From Hyphococcus sp. (GTDB taxonomy: Bacteria > Pseudomonadota > Alphaproteobacteria > Caulobacterales > Parvularculaceae): DNA of 64,000 nt. Under the pieces are notes generated by a model. The model searched no databases. It saw nothing but the letters and a program-made list of their open reading frames with translations, and was not told where the DNA came from. The position numbers and the translations under genes were made by a program. Location of the stretch: NCBI GenBank assembly GCA_021776375.1, contig JAJFGA010000085.1, forward strand, positions 1 to 64,000, read 5' to 3'. Within the stretch, counting starts at the first letter, position 1. Each line of letters begins with the position of its first letter. Shown piece by piece: positions 8,397 through 18,685 of this stretch.

Positions 8397-9070
8397 CGCG
8401 CCAGCAATTTTTCAATCATCGCCTCAGCCTCGACATAGGCCGTAAACGCCGCCGCCGCCTGATCACGCAATGTCAGCGGCCCATAGCCGAACTCAGCAAT
8501 CAGACACGGCAATCCGGCAGCACCCGCCGCCTTGATATCGGTGTCGCTGTCGCCAATAAAAACAGATCGCCCGGCGCCTGTCCGCTCAATGCATAAAAAT
8601 ACCGGCGCAGGGTCAGGCTTGGCCGCTTCGCACGTATCCGCGCCGACAATCGTATCGAACAGGCCGCCAATGCCGAGCGTGTCGATCAGAAGGTGCGACA
8701 TCGCCTCACGTTTGTTGGTGCAGATTGCGATCCCGGCGCCGCGGCGGCGAAATCCCTCAATCATCTCGATGACGCCGTCAAATGGCCGTGAATGGACGGC
8801 GATATTTGCGGCATAATGATCGAGGAAGTGTTTCAGGCCCTGTTCAAGCTCGCTATCGCTGGCCGCCCGTCCGGCGCCAGCCTCTATGCCGCGCATCAAC
8901 ATCGCGCGCGCGCCATGGCCGACAAGGTGACGGACATCGCTATGCGCCACCGATGGCAGACCCGCCTCGCCAAGAGCATGGTTCATCGACGCAGCAAGGT
9001 CGTCCGCGGTGTCAATCAGCGTGCCGTCAAGGTCGAATATGACCGCCGCACCCTTTAAATCCTGCCTCAT
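8393..9070 (-). CDS. gph: Phosphoglycolate phosphatase (HAD superfamily)
   Basis: 225 aa, the usual length. HAD motif I is FDLDGTLIDT near residues 12-21, with the nucleophile and acid-base aspartates. Motif II is CTNKRE, the conserved lysine is in AAKPDP, and motif IV is FIGDSDTDIKAA. The sequence and the cap domain between motifs I and II fit Gph, which removes phosphate from 2-phosphoglycolate formed during repair of oxidised DNA ends or by oxygenase side reactions. Other HAD phosphatases are hard to exclude by sequence alone. It is divergent from glmU with 94 bp between the starts. Confidence 0.85.
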   Translation of the reverse strand: MRQDLKGAAVIFDLDGTLIDTADDLAASMNHALGEAGLPSVAHSDVRHLVGHGARAMLMRGIEAGAGRAASDSELEQGLKHFLDHYAANIAVHSRPFDGVIEMIEGFRRRGAGIAICTNKREAMSHLLIDTLGIGGLFDTIVGADTCEAAKPDPAPVFLCIERTGAGRSVFIGDSDTDIKAAGAAGLPCLIAEFGYGPLTLRDQAAAAFTAYVEAEAMIEKLLAR

Positions 9071-9164
9071 TGGCGTTTCCTATCGCGCTTGCGACCCAGC
9101 GAATCGCTGCAAGGCTCGCATAGGCTGTTTCTCATAAGTTATGATACAGCGTGCAAAGGAATAA

Positions 9165-10523
9165 ATGAGTCCAGGAATGACTGATATTAACATCGCCACT
9201 GTTGTCCTCGCCGCAGGCCACGGCAAACGCATGAAATCCGCCAAGCCCAAGGTGCTGCATGAAATTGGCGGCAAACCGATGATTGCGCATGTGATAGATG
9301 CGGCAAAGACCCTGGCCCCCGCTAAAATCGCCGTCATTATCGGCGACCACGCGCCTGAGGTCGGCGACTTTGTGCAATCTATGGACCCGTATATCGCGGT
9401 CGCCGTCCAGTCGCCGCCCCAAGGCACCGCCCACGCCGTGGAACAGGCGCTGCCGGCTCTGAAGGGCTTTGACGGCGCGGTGCTGATCTTGAACGGCGAT
9501 ACGCCTTTGGTCAGAGAGGAAACCCTGCAAGCGCTTGTCGGCGAAATCAAAAACGGCGCCGCTGTCGCTGTGCTTGGCTTTCGCCCCGACGACCCGGCGT
9601 TTTATGGTCGCTTAAAGCTTAATGAACAAGGCGCGCTGGAGGCTATCGTCGAGACCCGCGATGCAACCGAGGAAGAGCGGAAGATCGACCTTTGCAATGG
9701 TGGCGTCATGGCGATTGAGGCGGCCTTTCTTCATGCCCGGCTAAAAGATATCGACAACAATAACGCCAAGAATGAATATTATCTGACAGACATTGTCGGG
9801 CTTGCGCGCGCGGATCGTCGCAAATGCGCCATGTTTGAAGTTGACCCGGACGAAATCCTCGGCGCCGACAGCCGCGCAGATCTGGCCGAAGCAGAAATGA
9901 TTTTTCAAGACCGGGCCCGCGCTGAAGCGCTGGAAGGCGGCGCCACGCTGCATGATCCTTCTACGGTTTATTTTTCCCATGACACGCAAATCGGCCAGGA
10001 TGTGGTTATCGGACCGAGCGTTGTTTTCGGACCGGGTGTTATCATCGGGAATAATGTTGAAATTAAAGCTTTCTCCCATCTGGAAGGCGCCCGCGTCGCC
10101 GCTGGCGCGACGGTCGGCCCATTTGCGCGGCTGCGCCCGGGCGCTAACCTTTTAGAGAGCGCGAAGGTCGGTAATTTTGTTGAGATCAAGAACGCCGATA
10201 TCGGCAAGGGCGCAAAAGTCAGCCATCTGACTTATATTGGCGATGCGGAAATTGGCGCCGGCGCCAATATCGGGGCGGGAACTATCACTTGCAACTATGA
10301 CGGCTTCAGCAAACATAAAACCACTATCGGCGCCGGCGCGTTCATTGGGTCGAATTCGTCCCTGGTCGCGCCGTTGACGATTGGCGCCAGCGCCTATGTC
10401 GGTTCGGGCTCGGTGATCACCAAAGACGTCGATGATGACGACCTTGCGGTCGCGCGCGGGCGCCAGAAGGCTGTCAAAGGTTGGGCGACGCGGTTTCGAA
10501 AAACCAATCAAGGCGAGCGTTAG
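9165..10523 (+). CDS. glmU: Bifunctional GlcNAc-1-P uridylyltransferase / GlcN-1-P acetyltransferase
   Basis: 452 aa, full length. The N-terminal nucleotidyltransferase domain (to about 230) has LAAGHGKRMKSAKPKVLHEI, the sugar-nucleotide pyrophosphorylase signature. The C-terminal half is a left-handed beta-helix of hexapeptide repeats (for example IGQDVVIGPSVVFGPGVIIG), which acetylates glucosamine-1-phosphate. It makes UDP-GlcNAc for peptidoglycan and lipopolysaccharide. ATG with AAAGGA upstream. rpiA follows 9 bp downstream, so the two probably form one transcript. Confidence 0.97.
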   Translation: MSPGMTDINIATVVLAAGHGKRMKSAKPKVLHEIGGKPMIAHVIDAAKTLAPAKIAVIIGDHAPEVGDFVQSMDPYIAVAVQSPPQGTAHAVEQALPALKGFDGAVLILNGDTPLVREETLQALVGEIKNGAAVAVLGFRPDDPAFYGRLKLNEQGALEAIVETRDATEEERKIDLCNGGVMAIEAAFLHARLKDIDNNNAKNEYYLTDIVGLARADRRKCAMFEVDPDEILGADSRADLAEAEMIFQDRARAEALEGGATLHDPSTVYFSHDTQIGQDVVIGPSVVFGPGVIIGNNVEIKAFSHLEGARVAAGATVGPFARLRPGANLLESAKVGNFVEIKNADIGKGAKVSHLTYIGDAEIGAGANIGAGTITCNYDGFSKHKTTIGAGAFIGSNSSLVAPLTIGASAYVGSGSVITKDVDDDDLAVARGRQKAVKGWATRFRKTNQGER

Positions 10524-10532
10524 GGAGCGGTC

Positions 10533-11228
10533 ATGGACAGGCAAGCGGGTAAAAAACGCGCCGGCGAGGAAGCTGCAAAATATGTCGAGCGCGGCATGAC
10601 CCTCGGTCTCGGCACCGGCTCCACGGCGCGCTGTTTCGTTGATGCATTGGCGGGTAAAGCCGCGGACGGCTGGGGGCTGCGCGGCGTGCCAACCTCGGAA
10701 GAAACCCGCCGTCAGGCAGAAGCGATTGGCATCGAGATTATTATCCCGGACGAGACCACAGTCATCGACCTTGCCGTTGATGGAACTGACGAAGCCGATC
10801 CGCAGCGGAACCTTATCAAGGGCGGCGGTGCGGCGCTGTTGCGCGAGAAAATCGTCGCCAATGCCGCCCGGCGCTTTATTGTCATCGCCGATAAGTCAAA
10901 ACGCGTCGCGGCGCTGGGCGCTTTTGCCCTACCTATCGAGATTGAGCCCTTTGGTTGGGCGCTGACCGTGCGCAATATTCGCGCAGTGCTCGCCAGCGCC
11001 GGGTTTGACGGCGTGGGGGTGGAATTGCGCGCTCGCGAGGGCGAGGTGGTTAAATCCGACGGCGGCCATCTGATCATCGACTGTGCGCTGGGCCGGATTG
11101 ATAATCCGGCAAATCTCGACCGGGCGCTGAAAGCCATTCCCGGCGTGATCGAGACCGGGCTTTTTTGCGGTATGGCCGATATGATCATTTATGCAGACGA
11201 GACCGGCGTTAGCATCGACCAGGCCTGA
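10533..11228 (+). CDS. rpiA: Ribose-5-phosphate isomerase A
   Basis: 231 aa, standard RpiA length. Signatures are LGLGTGSTARCFVDAL (phosphate-binding loop), VDGTDEADP (the catalytic-site aspartate/glutamate stretch), KGGGAALLREKI and KSDGGHLIIDC. It interconverts ribose-5-phosphate and ribulose-5-phosphate in the non-oxidative pentose phosphate pathway. It lies 9 bp after glmU. Ribose freed by nucleoside breakdown elsewhere in the window could enter here after phosphorylation, but that link is inference. Confidence 0.96.
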   Translation: MDRQAGKKRAGEEAAKYVERGMTLGLGTGSTARCFVDALAGKAADGWGLRGVPTSEETRRQAEAIGIEIIIPDETTVIDLAVDGTDEADPQRNLIKGGGAALLREKIVANAARRFIVIADKSKRVAALGAFALPIEIEPFGWALTVRNIRAVLASAGFDGVGVELRAREGEVVKSDGGHLIIDCALGRIDNPANLDRALKAIPGVIETGLFCGMADMIIYADETGVSIDQA

Positions 11229-11325
11229 GGCTTCATTTCACGATGGCGTGCTTTGCACTTTATCACCGCCCTACGATAGCCTATTTACCGCAATCCAATC
11301 CCTTCCAGCTCGCAACATGGGACCT

Positions 11326-11841
11326 ATGACAAAAACTCGATTTGAAAAACTACGGGACGCGATCAAAGTCTATGGCGCGGCGGCGTTTGAGAATCTTATG
11401 CGCTGCAAGGGCTTAGGCGAGGCGATAGTCTCCGGGTTTCCCGACTATATTGGCTGCTCAAAAGGCTGCGTTAAAGCCGTGCCATCGGTGGGCGAGTTCG
11501 ATCCGCGCAAGGATTATGGCGACGCTGCATTCAGCTATAGTCAGCGCGAGGTCATTGTTCTGGAACCCATCAGCTTCGCTATTGCGCTGACGATTGAAAA
11601 TTCTGAAGATTCCGGCGCCCTGTGGCTACGCACATCAATTGCCGTCGAGGTCACTGGCGACAGTTTTGATATCTTTGTCGCCGACCGACCGATGATCCGT
11701 GTCCCCCTTGATTATAAGGGAAAGCTTAAGCCTGTTTTTGAGGCGATCTATAAGGAATTTATGCGCATCTTCAAAGTTGAGGTGCTGGAATTTAATGACA
11801 AACGATTTGAAACCGGTATTGGGTTTCTTCCAAAGAAATAA
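11326..11841 (+). CDS. Hypothetical soluble protein upstream of gor
   Basis: 171 aa from the ATG at 11326; another ATG three codons earlier is equally possible. There is no signal peptide or membrane helix. The sequence mixes charged and aromatic residues with segments such as FSYSQREVIVLEPISFAIALTIEN and PVFEAIYKEFMRIFKVEVLEF, consistent with a compact alpha/beta cytoplasmic protein. I do not recognise a family. It ends 9 bp before gor and is probably co-transcribed with it. Confidence 0.6.
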   Translation: MTKTRFEKLRDAIKVYGAAAFENLMRCKGLGEAIVSGFPDYIGCSKGCVKAVPSVGEFDPRKDYGDAAFSYSQREVIVLEPISFAIALTIENSEDSGALWLRTSIAVEVTGDSFDIFVADRPMIRVPLDYKGKLKPVFEAIYKEFMRIFKVEVLEFNDKRFETGIGFLPKK

Positions 11842-11850
11842 GAGATTGAA

Positions 11851-13224
11851 ATGACGAAATTTGACTATGACCTGTTCACTATCGGCGCCGGCTCGGGCGG
11901 CGTGCGCGCATCACGTTTAGCCGCTACTTATGGCGCGCGCGTTGGCGTCGCCGAAGAATATCGTGTCGGCGGCACATGCGTTGTGCGCGGTTGCGTGCCC
12001 AAAAAATTCCTGGTCTACGCCAGCGAATACGGACACGGATTTCATGAGGCGAAGGCCTATGGCTGGACGGCGGACAACGTGTCGTTCAACTGGACCCGGC
12101 TGATTGAGAACAAAGACGCCGAGATCGACCGTCTCAACGGCATCTATATTCGCAACCTCAAAAACGCTGGCGCGGAAATATTTCAGTCGCGCGCAACTTT
12201 AAAAGACGCCCACACCGTCCACATTGAAGCGGAAGGGCGCGACGTCACCGCCGAGAAAATCCTGATCGCCGCCGGCGGGGCGCCATTTGTTGACCAATCA
12301 GTTCCCGGCCATGAGCTCGGCATCACATCAAACGAAGCTTTTCACCTCGACAAGCTGCCAAGCCATGTCGTCGTCACTGGCGGCGGGTATATCGCCATTG
12401 AATTTGCCTGCATATTCCGCGGCCTCGGTTGTGAAGTGTGTTTGGTCTATCGCGGCGAAGATATTTTGCGCCATTTCGATACTGATATCTCGGTTCAGGT
12501 CCACACTGAAATGAAGCGCCAGGGCATTCGGGTCATCACGCAGAGCCGGTTTGAAAAGATCGAAAAGCTGGACGGTGAGACGAAGCGCGTTCATTTGTCA
12601 AATGGAACTCATGTCGACGCTGATATGGTTTTTTGGGCGGTCGGGCGCACGCCTTCGACCAACGGTCTGGGCCTCGAAGCGGCCGGCGTTGAGGTCGACA
12701 AGCAAGGCGCGGTGATTGTCGATGATTATTCAAAGTCATCCGTAGACAACATATATGCTGTCGGCGACATCACCAATCGCGAGAACCTGACGCCGGTGGC
12801 GATCCGCGAAGGCGCGGCGTTTGCGCAAACGGTGTTCAATAATAACCCGACAGTAATGGATTATACATTCATACCGAAAGCGGTTTTCTCGCAACCGCCG
12901 GTCGGAACGGTTGGCTATGCTGAACACGAGGCGCGCAAAAAGTTTAACAATGTCGACATTTACAAAGCCAACTTCCGGGCGATGAAGCACACGCTGACCG
13001 GTTCAGAGGAGCGGGTTTTGATGAAGCTGGTGGTCGATGGCGACACCGACCGCGTCCTCGGCTGTCATATTGTCGGCGCGGAGGCGGCGGAGATGATCCA
13101 GTGCCTCGCCATCGCCGTCAAAGCCGGTATCACCAAAGCTCAGTTTGATGAAACTGTCGCGCTCCACCCGACCATTGCCGAGGAGCTGGTGACGATGCAC
13201 GAAAAGTTCAAACCGAACATTTAG
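11851..13224 (+). CDS. gor: Glutathione-disulfide reductase
   Basis: 457 aa. N-terminal FAD motif GAGSGG (12-17) and redox-active pair C43/C48 in GGTCVVRGCVPKK, the glutathione-reductase variant of the flavoprotein disulfide reductase family. A second Rossmann motif VTGGGYIAIEFA binds NADPH. VGDITNRENLTPVA is the second FAD contact. The C-terminal HPTIAEE carries the catalytic His-Glu pair. It keeps glutathione reduced in the cytoplasm. It probably shares a transcript with the preceding 171-aa gene. Confidence 0.95.
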   Translation: MTKFDYDLFTIGAGSGGVRASRLAATYGARVGVAEEYRVGGTCVVRGCVPKKFLVYASEYGHGFHEAKAYGWTADNVSFNWTRLIENKDAEIDRLNGIYIRNLKNAGAEIFQSRATLKDAHTVHIEAEGRDVTAEKILIAAGGAPFVDQSVPGHELGITSNEAFHLDKLPSHVVVTGGGYIAIEFACIFRGLGCEVCLVYRGEDILRHFDTDISVQVHTEMKRQGIRVITQSRFEKIEKLDGETKRVHLSNGTHVDADMVFWAVGRTPSTNGLGLEAAGVEVDKQGAVIVDDYSKSSVDNIYAVGDITNRENLTPVAIREGAAFAQTVFNNNPTVMDYTFIPKAVFSQPPVGTVGYAEHEARKKFNNVDIYKANFRAMKHTLTGSEERVLMKLVVDGDTDRVLGCHIVGAEAAEMIQCLAIAVKAGITKAQFDETVALHPTIAEELVTMHEKFKPNI

Positions 13225-13510
13225 CCGCGCGGGCGAATGTAACGCCGCACGCAACATTTCTCGCCCCAGGGTTGAATTCTGGCGCTAGTTTCATGTCATA
13301 GGCGCGCCCTATAAGGCCTCCAGCGCCTGGTAGGCCAATAATCGGGCTTTGCCGCCAAATCTCATCCTCACGCTTTTGGGCGGCCCTATTGTTCCAGCCT
13401 ATCTAGTTGATGTGGCCTGTTTCAGGCTGGCGCCAAGAAATATTGCGCTGCACAAGGGCCTCGGATAGACCGGGCGCAACGCGAAAACACTGACGAAAGG
13501 AACAACGGGC
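13225..13510. other. gor-aceB intergenic region with inverted repeats
   Basis: 286 bp containing two imperfect palindromes: an interrupted hairpin (GGCCT-CAG with CTG-AGGCC, 13315-13336) and CCAGCCT/AGGCTGG (13394-13400 with 13424-13430). These could be operators for aceB, since malate synthase is usually regulated by acetate or glyoxylate metabolism. No gene or clear terminator seen. Confidence 0.4.
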
Positions 13511-15106
13511 ATGGAGACGACAATCAGCGGGCTGGACTTTATCGGCGAGGTGACCTCGACCGACCGGGATATCCTGACGCCGGAAGCCTGCGCGTTCCTC
13601 GCCGGGCTGGCAGAGCAGTTCGCCGCGCGCCGCGACGCCCTTTTGGAGGCGCGCGTTGTATGGCAGGCGAAGATCGACGCCGGCGCGCTTCCCGATTTTC
13701 GCATCGATTCAAAATCTGTGCGCGACGGCGACTGGTGTGTCGGCGCATTACCGGCGGACCTTATTGATCGGCGGGTGGAAATCACCGGCCCGGTGACGCG
13801 TAAAATGATCATCAACGCGCTTAACGCCGACGTGAAAGTCTTCATGGCCGACTTTGAGGACGCGCTGTCGCCGACCTGGCGCAATGTCATCGAGGGTCAG
13901 ACGAATATGCGCGATGCGGTGGGCCGCGAGATCAGCTTTGAAGACCCGAACTCCGGCAAGCAATATACGCTGGACGACAATCCGGCAGTGTTGATCGCAC
14001 GCGTGCGCGGCCTGCATCTTGATGAGAAGAACGTCCTCAAAGACGGCAAACCGATCCCCGGCTGCCTGATGGATTTTGCACTCTATCTTTTTCACAATCA
14101 CGCGCGCCTGAGCGAGAATAGCACTGGCCCATATTTCTATGTGCCGAAGCTGGAGCATTATGAAGAAGCGCGGTGGTGGAATGAGGTGTTCGTTGCGGCG
14201 CAGGAAAAACTGGGGATCGCGGTCGGGACCATCAAAGCGACCTGCCTGATAGAGACGCTGCCGGCGGTGTTCGAGATGGACGAAATCCTTTTTGAGTTAA
14301 AGGACCACGCAGCCGCGCTCAATTGCGGACGCTGGGATTATATTTTCAGCTATATCAAAACGCTGAAAAACCACCCCGACAGAATGCTGCCGGACCGCCA
14401 GGCGGTGGGCATGGACAAGCCGTTTCTCGACGCTTATTCGCGGCTATTGATTAAAACCTGCCATCGCCGAGGGGCGCTCGCCATGGGCGGTATGTCGGCG
14501 TTTCTGCCGGCCAAAACGCCGGGCGAGGACGCCGCCAACAAGGAAAAAGTTCGCGCAGACAAACAGCGTGAGGCCAATAATGGTCATGACGGCTCGTGGA
14601 TCGCCCATCCGGCGCTTTCTGACGTCGTCAACACGGTTTATTCAGACGCCTTCAAGCCCGGAAAAACCAACCAGCTAGACGTCATCCGCGAAGGCGACGC
14701 GCCGGTTACCGCCGCTGACCTGGTGGAGACCCCGCAAGGCCCGTTCACCGATGCCGGTCTGCGCAGCAATATCCGCATCGCGCTCCAATATATCGAGGCC
14801 TGGCTTGGCGGCCTCGGCGCCGTGGCGATTTACGGTCTGATGGAAGACGCGGCAACGGCGGAAATCTCGCGCGCGAGCATTTGGCAGTGGATCAAAAACG
14901 GCGCGAAGCTCGATAATGGCGAGACCATGACCGCCGATTATTATCGCACAGTCAAAGCGCAAGAGATGGATGTCGTCAAAGCCGAGTTGGGCGAGGCGCG
15001 TTGGCGTGAGGGCCGCTTCTCGGACGCCGCCGATCTCCTCGACAAGCTTTGCCTGTCGGACGGTTTCGATACGTTTTTAACGCTGGAAGCCTATGACCGG
15101 CTTTAG
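13511..15106 (+). CDS. aceB: Malate synthase A
   Basis: 531 aa, the size of the A isoform (the G isoform is about 720). The family signature appears as KDHAAALNCGRWDYIFSYIK, with RGLHLDEKNV and FMADFEDALSPTW as further conserved blocks. It condenses glyoxylate with acetyl-CoA to malate in the glyoxylate cycle. Isocitrate lyase is not in the window. Glyoxylate from the purine pathway at 48-59 kb is a plausible additional substrate source. GAAAGGA precedes the ATG. A hairpin at 15131-15157 follows the stop. Confidence 0.95.
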   Translation: METTISGLDFIGEVTSTDRDILTPEACAFLAGLAEQFAARRDALLEARVVWQAKIDAGALPDFRIDSKSVRDGDWCVGALPADLIDRRVEITGPVTRKMIINALNADVKVFMADFEDALSPTWRNVIEGQTNMRDAVGREISFEDPNSGKQYTLDDNPAVLIARVRGLHLDEKNVLKDGKPIPGCLMDFALYLFHNHARLSENSTGPYFYVPKLEHYEEARWWNEVFVAAQEKLGIAVGTIKATCLIETLPAVFEMDEILFELKDHAAALNCGRWDYIFSYIKTLKNHPDRMLPDRQAVGMDKPFLDAYSRLLIKTCHRRGALAMGGMSAFLPAKTPGEDAANKEKVRADKQREANNGHDGSWIAHPALSDVVNTVYSDAFKPGKTNQLDVIREGDAPVTAADLVETPQGPFTDAGLRSNIRIALQYIEAWLGGLGAVAIYGLMEDAATAEISRASIWQWIKNGAKLDNGETMTADYYRTVKAQEMDVVKAELGEARWREGRFSDAADLLDKLCLSDGFDTFLTLEAYDRL

Positions 15107-15130
15107 ATTCTTTGTTGCGCGCCAGATTTT

Positions 15131-15157
15131 GCGAAAAACCGGTTTCCACTTTTTCGC
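15131..15157. repeat. Intergenic hairpin between aceB and the IalB gene
   Basis: GCGAAAAA and TTTTTCGC (8 bp) enclose an 11-nt loop containing CCGGTTTCCAC. It sits between two convergent genes and could act as a bidirectional terminator because the stem itself ends in A/T runs. The AAACCGGTTTCCACTTTT pattern resembles a dispersed intergenic repeat of alphaproteobacteria, as I remember it. Confidence 0.5.
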
Positions 15158-15179
15158 CCGGCGCTTTAGCCAATCCGCC

Positions 15180-15689
15180 TTAGCGACATTCGCGCGCGAC
15201 GCGGTCAAGAGCGGCGGAAATGCCGCGCAGCGACATCACATAATTGGTCGCGGTGCCGCGCTGGGAGACGGCGCTGACCCGCATATCCGCGCCGCGGCGC
15301 ATCGCCCGCACCAGCCGGCTTTCCTCGTCAGAGGATTCAATGAACGCCTCGTTTTCGGACGCATACATTTTCCATTTGTCCGAGCCGACCCGCAATGTCG
15401 GTTCCGGCTTGGTGTTGAGCGCATAGCCGGTCATCAGGCTCGGCTGCGCGGTTGCAGCGCCGGATTTCCAGCTCGCCACAAGAAAGAAGACATCGCCGTG
15501 ATTGACCGATTTGGGCGATTTGTCTTTGGCCTCGGTTGCGGCAAAGCAGATTTTGTCGCCGCCGGCGTCGCGCACGAAGACGCTCCAGTCCTTATAGGTC
15601 GCCACCGCCTTGGGCTCGGCGGCCAGCGCGCTGAACGCGGCAATGCTAGTGATAGCGGCAAGGACGGTGAGAATAATCGGACGAGCCAT
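15180..15689 (-). CDS. Invasion-associated locus B (IalB) family protein
   Basis: 169 aa with an N-terminal signal peptide (hydrophobic to about residue 23, ending ALA-AEP), so periplasmic. The mature part has YKDWSVFV, KICFAATEAKDK, VFFLVASWKSG and a terminal Cys near the end, the layout of IalB proteins. These are widespread in alphaproteobacteria and were first described in Bartonella, where they relate to erythrocyte invasion; the role in free-living species is unclear. GAAGGAG precedes the ATG. A tandem 15-bp repeat lies in its leader or promoter. Confidence 0.85.
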   Translation of the reverse strand: MARPIILTVLAAITSIAAFSALAAEPKAVATYKDWSVFVRDAGGDKICFAATEAKDKSPKSVNHGDVFFLVASWKSGAATAQPSLMTGYALNTKPEPTLRVGSDKWKMYASENEAFIESSDEESRLVRAMRRGADMRVSAVSQRGTATNYVMSLRGISAALDRVARECR

Positions 15690-15709
15690 GGCTGCGGGTC
15701 TCCTTCAGG

Positions 15710-15742
15710 CAAACAGATACAGGTGGGCAAACACATACAGGT
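15710..15742. repeat. Tandem direct repeat upstream of the IalB gene
   Basis: CAAACAGATACAGGT (15710-15724) and CAAACACATACAGGT (15728-15742) match at 14 of 15 positions with an 18-bp period. They begin 20 bp upstream of the IalB start codon, in the region divergent to acnA. This could be a paired binding site for a regulator, or a small local duplication. Confidence 0.6.
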
Positions 15743-15892
15743 CTTTGCGCCCCATACCATAGTTCTGAATATGTCGCGACTTTTGTCGAGTCTCTTGTCA
15801 AAATTTGGGCAAAAGCGTGAATTGCGCGTGCCCGCCGCAGGCGCCATAAACGGCGCTGAAATTCCTGATATTTTTCCAACCGGAGGCGCTAA

Positions 15893-18568
15893 ATGATACC
15901 CGGACGCGATTCGCTGAAAACCAAAAAAACCCTCACCGCAGCCGGCAAAGACTATGCCTATTATAGCCTCGCCGAGGCGAGCGCCCAAATTGGCGATATT
16001 TCGCGCCTGCCGTTTTCGCTCAAGGTCCTGCTCGAAAACCTGCTGAGATTTGAAGACGATCGCTCAGTCACGGTCGATGACATCAAAGCTTTCGCCGAAT
16101 GGGCGAAGGCCGGCAAGTCGACCCGCGAAATCGCCTACCGCCCGGCCCGGGTGTTGATGCAGGATTTCACCGGCGTTCCCGCGGTCGTCGATCTCGCGGC
16201 GATGCGCGATGCGATGAAGTCCCTCGGCGAAGACCCGGAAAAGATCAATCCCCTGGCGCCGGTCGATCTCGTGATCGATCACTCGGTGATGGTCGATTAT
16301 TTCGGCGGGCCGGATGCGTTCAAGAAAAACGTCGAGCGCGAATATGAACGCAATGGCGAACGCTACAAATTTCTGAAATGGGGCCAGGGCGCGTTCGATA
16401 ATTTCCGCGTCGTCCCGCCAGGCACCGGCATCTGCCACCAGGTCAATCTGGAATATCTCGCGCAGGCTGTCTGGACCGCCGACCACAAAGGCGAGACTTA
16501 CGCCTATCCCGACACGCTTGTGGGCACGGACAGTCACACCACGATGGTCAATGGGTTATCCGTCCTCGGATGGGGCGTCGGCGGCATTGAAGCGGAAGCG
16601 GCGATGCTCGGCCAGCCGATTTCCATGCTGATCCCGGAAGTCATCGGCTTTAAGCTGACGGAACGCCTTCCCGAAGGCGCGACCGCAACCGACCTTGTGC
16701 TGACGATTGTCGAGATGCTGCGCAAGAAAGGCGTTGTCGGCAAGTTTGTAGAATTTTATGGCGCCGGCCTCGATCACCTGTCGCTCGAAGACCAGGCGAC
16801 CATCGCCAATATGGCGCCGGAATATGGTGCGACCTGCGGCTTCTTCCCCGTAGATGACGAAACTCTGCGCTATTTGAAAGCAACCGGCCGATCAGAAGAC
16901 CGCATCGCGCTTGTCGAAGCCTACGCCAAAGAACAAGGCATGTGGCGCGAGAAGGGAACGCCCGACCCGGTCTTCACCGACACGCTGGAACTCGATCTTT
17001 CCAGTGTCGTTCCGTCCCTCGCCGGACCAAAACGCCCGCAGGATCGCGTGCTTCTTTCCGAGGCGCCGCAAGGCTTCGCCGCCGCGCTCGACAAGGAATA
17101 TGGCAAGGCGGCGGAAGCCGGAAAACGCGTACCCGTCAAAGGCGAAGATTTCGATCTCGGCCATGGTGATATTGCGGTCGCCGCGATTACGTCATGCACA
17201 AATACATCAAACCCATCGGTTTTGATCGCCGCGGGCCTCGTTGCGCGCAATGCCCACGCGAAAGGCCTCACCGTCAAACCTTGGGTCAAGACATCGCTGG
17301 CGCCGGGAAGCCAGGTCGTGACCGATTATCTCGACGCGGCCGGTCTCACCGACGATCTCGATGCGCTCGGGTTTAACCTCGTTGGTTATGGCTGCACAAC
17401 ATGCATCGGCAATACCGGGCCGCTGCCCGAGCCGATTTCGAACGCCGTCAATCAAAATGATCTTGCCGTCGCCTCTGTCCTTTCCGGCAACAGAAACTTT
17501 GAGGGCAGGATATCGGCCGATGTGCGCGCAAACTATCTCGCCTCGCCGCCGCTTGTGGTCGCCTATGCGATTGCGGGCTCAATGAACGTCAATCTGACCA
17601 CGGACGCGCTCGGCAAGGACGCCGACGGGAACGACGTGTTCCTGAAAGACATCTGGCCGTCCAATCAGGAAATCGCCGAAGTCGTACGCGAGCATGTAAC
17701 CGCGAAAATGTTCGCAACGCGCTATGCTGACGTTTTCAAAGGCGACGACAAATGGCGCGCGATCGATGTCAGCGATGACGAGACCTATCAATGGCCGTCT
17801 TCGACATATGTGGCCAAGCCGCCCTTCTTTGAGGGCATGAAGAAAGAGCCGGAAGCGGTGAAGCCGATTGATGGTGCGCGCGTTTTGGCGATGTTCGGCG
17901 AATCGATCACCACGGACCACATCTCGCCCGCCGGCGCCATTAAAGAAGACGGGCCCGCCGGGGAATATCTCAAAGCCCATCAGGTGCCGGTTCATGAATT
18001 CAACTCTTTCGGCTCTCGGCGCGGCAATCACGATGTGATGATGCGCGGCACTTTCGCCAATATCCGCATCAAGAACCAGATGCTGCCGGGCACGGAAGGC
18101 GGCGTTACGAAATATGTGCCGACCGGCGAAGAAATGCCGATCTATGACGCGGCGATGAAATATAAAGAAGCGGGCACGCCGCTCGTGGTCGTCGCCGGCG
18201 AACAATACGGCACCGGCTCGTCGCGGGACTGGGCGGCGAAAGGCACGATCCTCCTCGGCGTGCGTGCGGTCATCGCGAAAAGCTTCGAACGCATTCACCG
18301 CTCGAACCTCATTGGCATGGGCGTTCTTCCCTTACAATTTACAGGCGGCGAGGGATGGGACGCGCTCAGCATGACCGGCGATGAAGAAGTTACCATTCAA
18401 GACATCGAAGACATCAGCCCGCGCCAGACCATCAAAGCGTCAATTAAATTCGCCAATGGCGAGACGAAAGAGATCGACGTTCTCGTGCGCATCGACACCG
18501 CCGACGAGCTCGATTATTTCCGCCATGGTGGAATTCTGCATTACGTCATCAGAAAACTAGCGGCGTAA
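15893..18568 (+). CDS. acnA: Aconitate hydratase A
   Basis: 891 aa, typical for AcnA/IRP-type aconitases. 4Fe-4S ligands are visible in [13 protein letters not shown] and [24 protein letters not shown] and the C-terminal swivel segment with [14 protein letters not shown] are diagnostic. It interconverts citrate and isocitrate in the TCA and glyoxylate cycles. GGAGG lies directly upstream of the ATG. It is transcribed divergently from the IalB gene across a 203-bp region. Confidence 0.97.
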   Translation: MIPGRDSLKTKKTLTAAGKDYAYYSLAEASAQIGDISRLPFSLKVLLENLLRFEDDRSVTVDDIKAFAEWAKAGKSTREIAYRPARVLMQDFTGVPAVVDLAAMRDAMKSLGEDPEKINPLAPVDLVIDHSVMVDYFGGPDAFKKNVEREYERNGERYKFLKWGQGAFDNFRVVPPGTGICHQVNLEYLAQAVWTADHKGETYAYPDTLVGTDSHTTMVNGLSVLGWGVGGIEAEAAMLGQPISMLIPEVIGFKLTERLPEGATATDLVLTIVEMLRKKGVVGKFVEFYGAGLDHLSLEDQATIANMAPEYGATCGFFPVDDETLRYLKATGRSEDRIALVEAYAKEQGMWREKGTPDPVFTDTLELDLSSVVPSLAGPKRPQDRVLLSEAPQGFAAALDKEYGKAAEAGKRVPVKGEDFDLGHGDIAVAAITSCTNTSNPSVLIAAGLVARNAHAKGLTVKPWVKTSLAPGSQVVTDYLDAAGLTDDLDALGFNLVGYGCTTCIGNTGPLPEPISNAVNQNDLAVASVLSGNRNFEGRISADVRANYLASPPLVVAYAIAGSMNVNLTTDALGKDADGNDVFLKDIWPSNQEIAEVVREHVTAKMFATRYADVFKGDDKWRAIDVSDDETYQWPSSTYVAKPPFFEGMKKEPEAVKPIDGARVLAMFGESITTDHISPAGAIKEDGPAGEYLKAHQVPVHEFNSFGSRRGNHDVMMRGTFANIRIKNQMLPGTEGGVTKYVPTGEEMPIYDAAMKYKEAGTPLVVVAGEQYGTGSSRDWAAKGTILLGVRAVIAKSFERIHRSNLIGMGVLPLQFTGGEGWDALSMTGDEEVTIQDIEDISPRQTIKASIKFANGETKEIDVLVRIDTADELDYFRHGGILHYVIRKLAA

Positions 18569-18685
18569 TCTTGAAGTCAAAAGGAAGTAAACAACAAATA
18601 CAACCACAGATTGTTCTGTAATTTATTTACTATCTTTGATTTGTAGATTGAAACTATTAATTGAGTAATCTCAACACCTCTTTAC

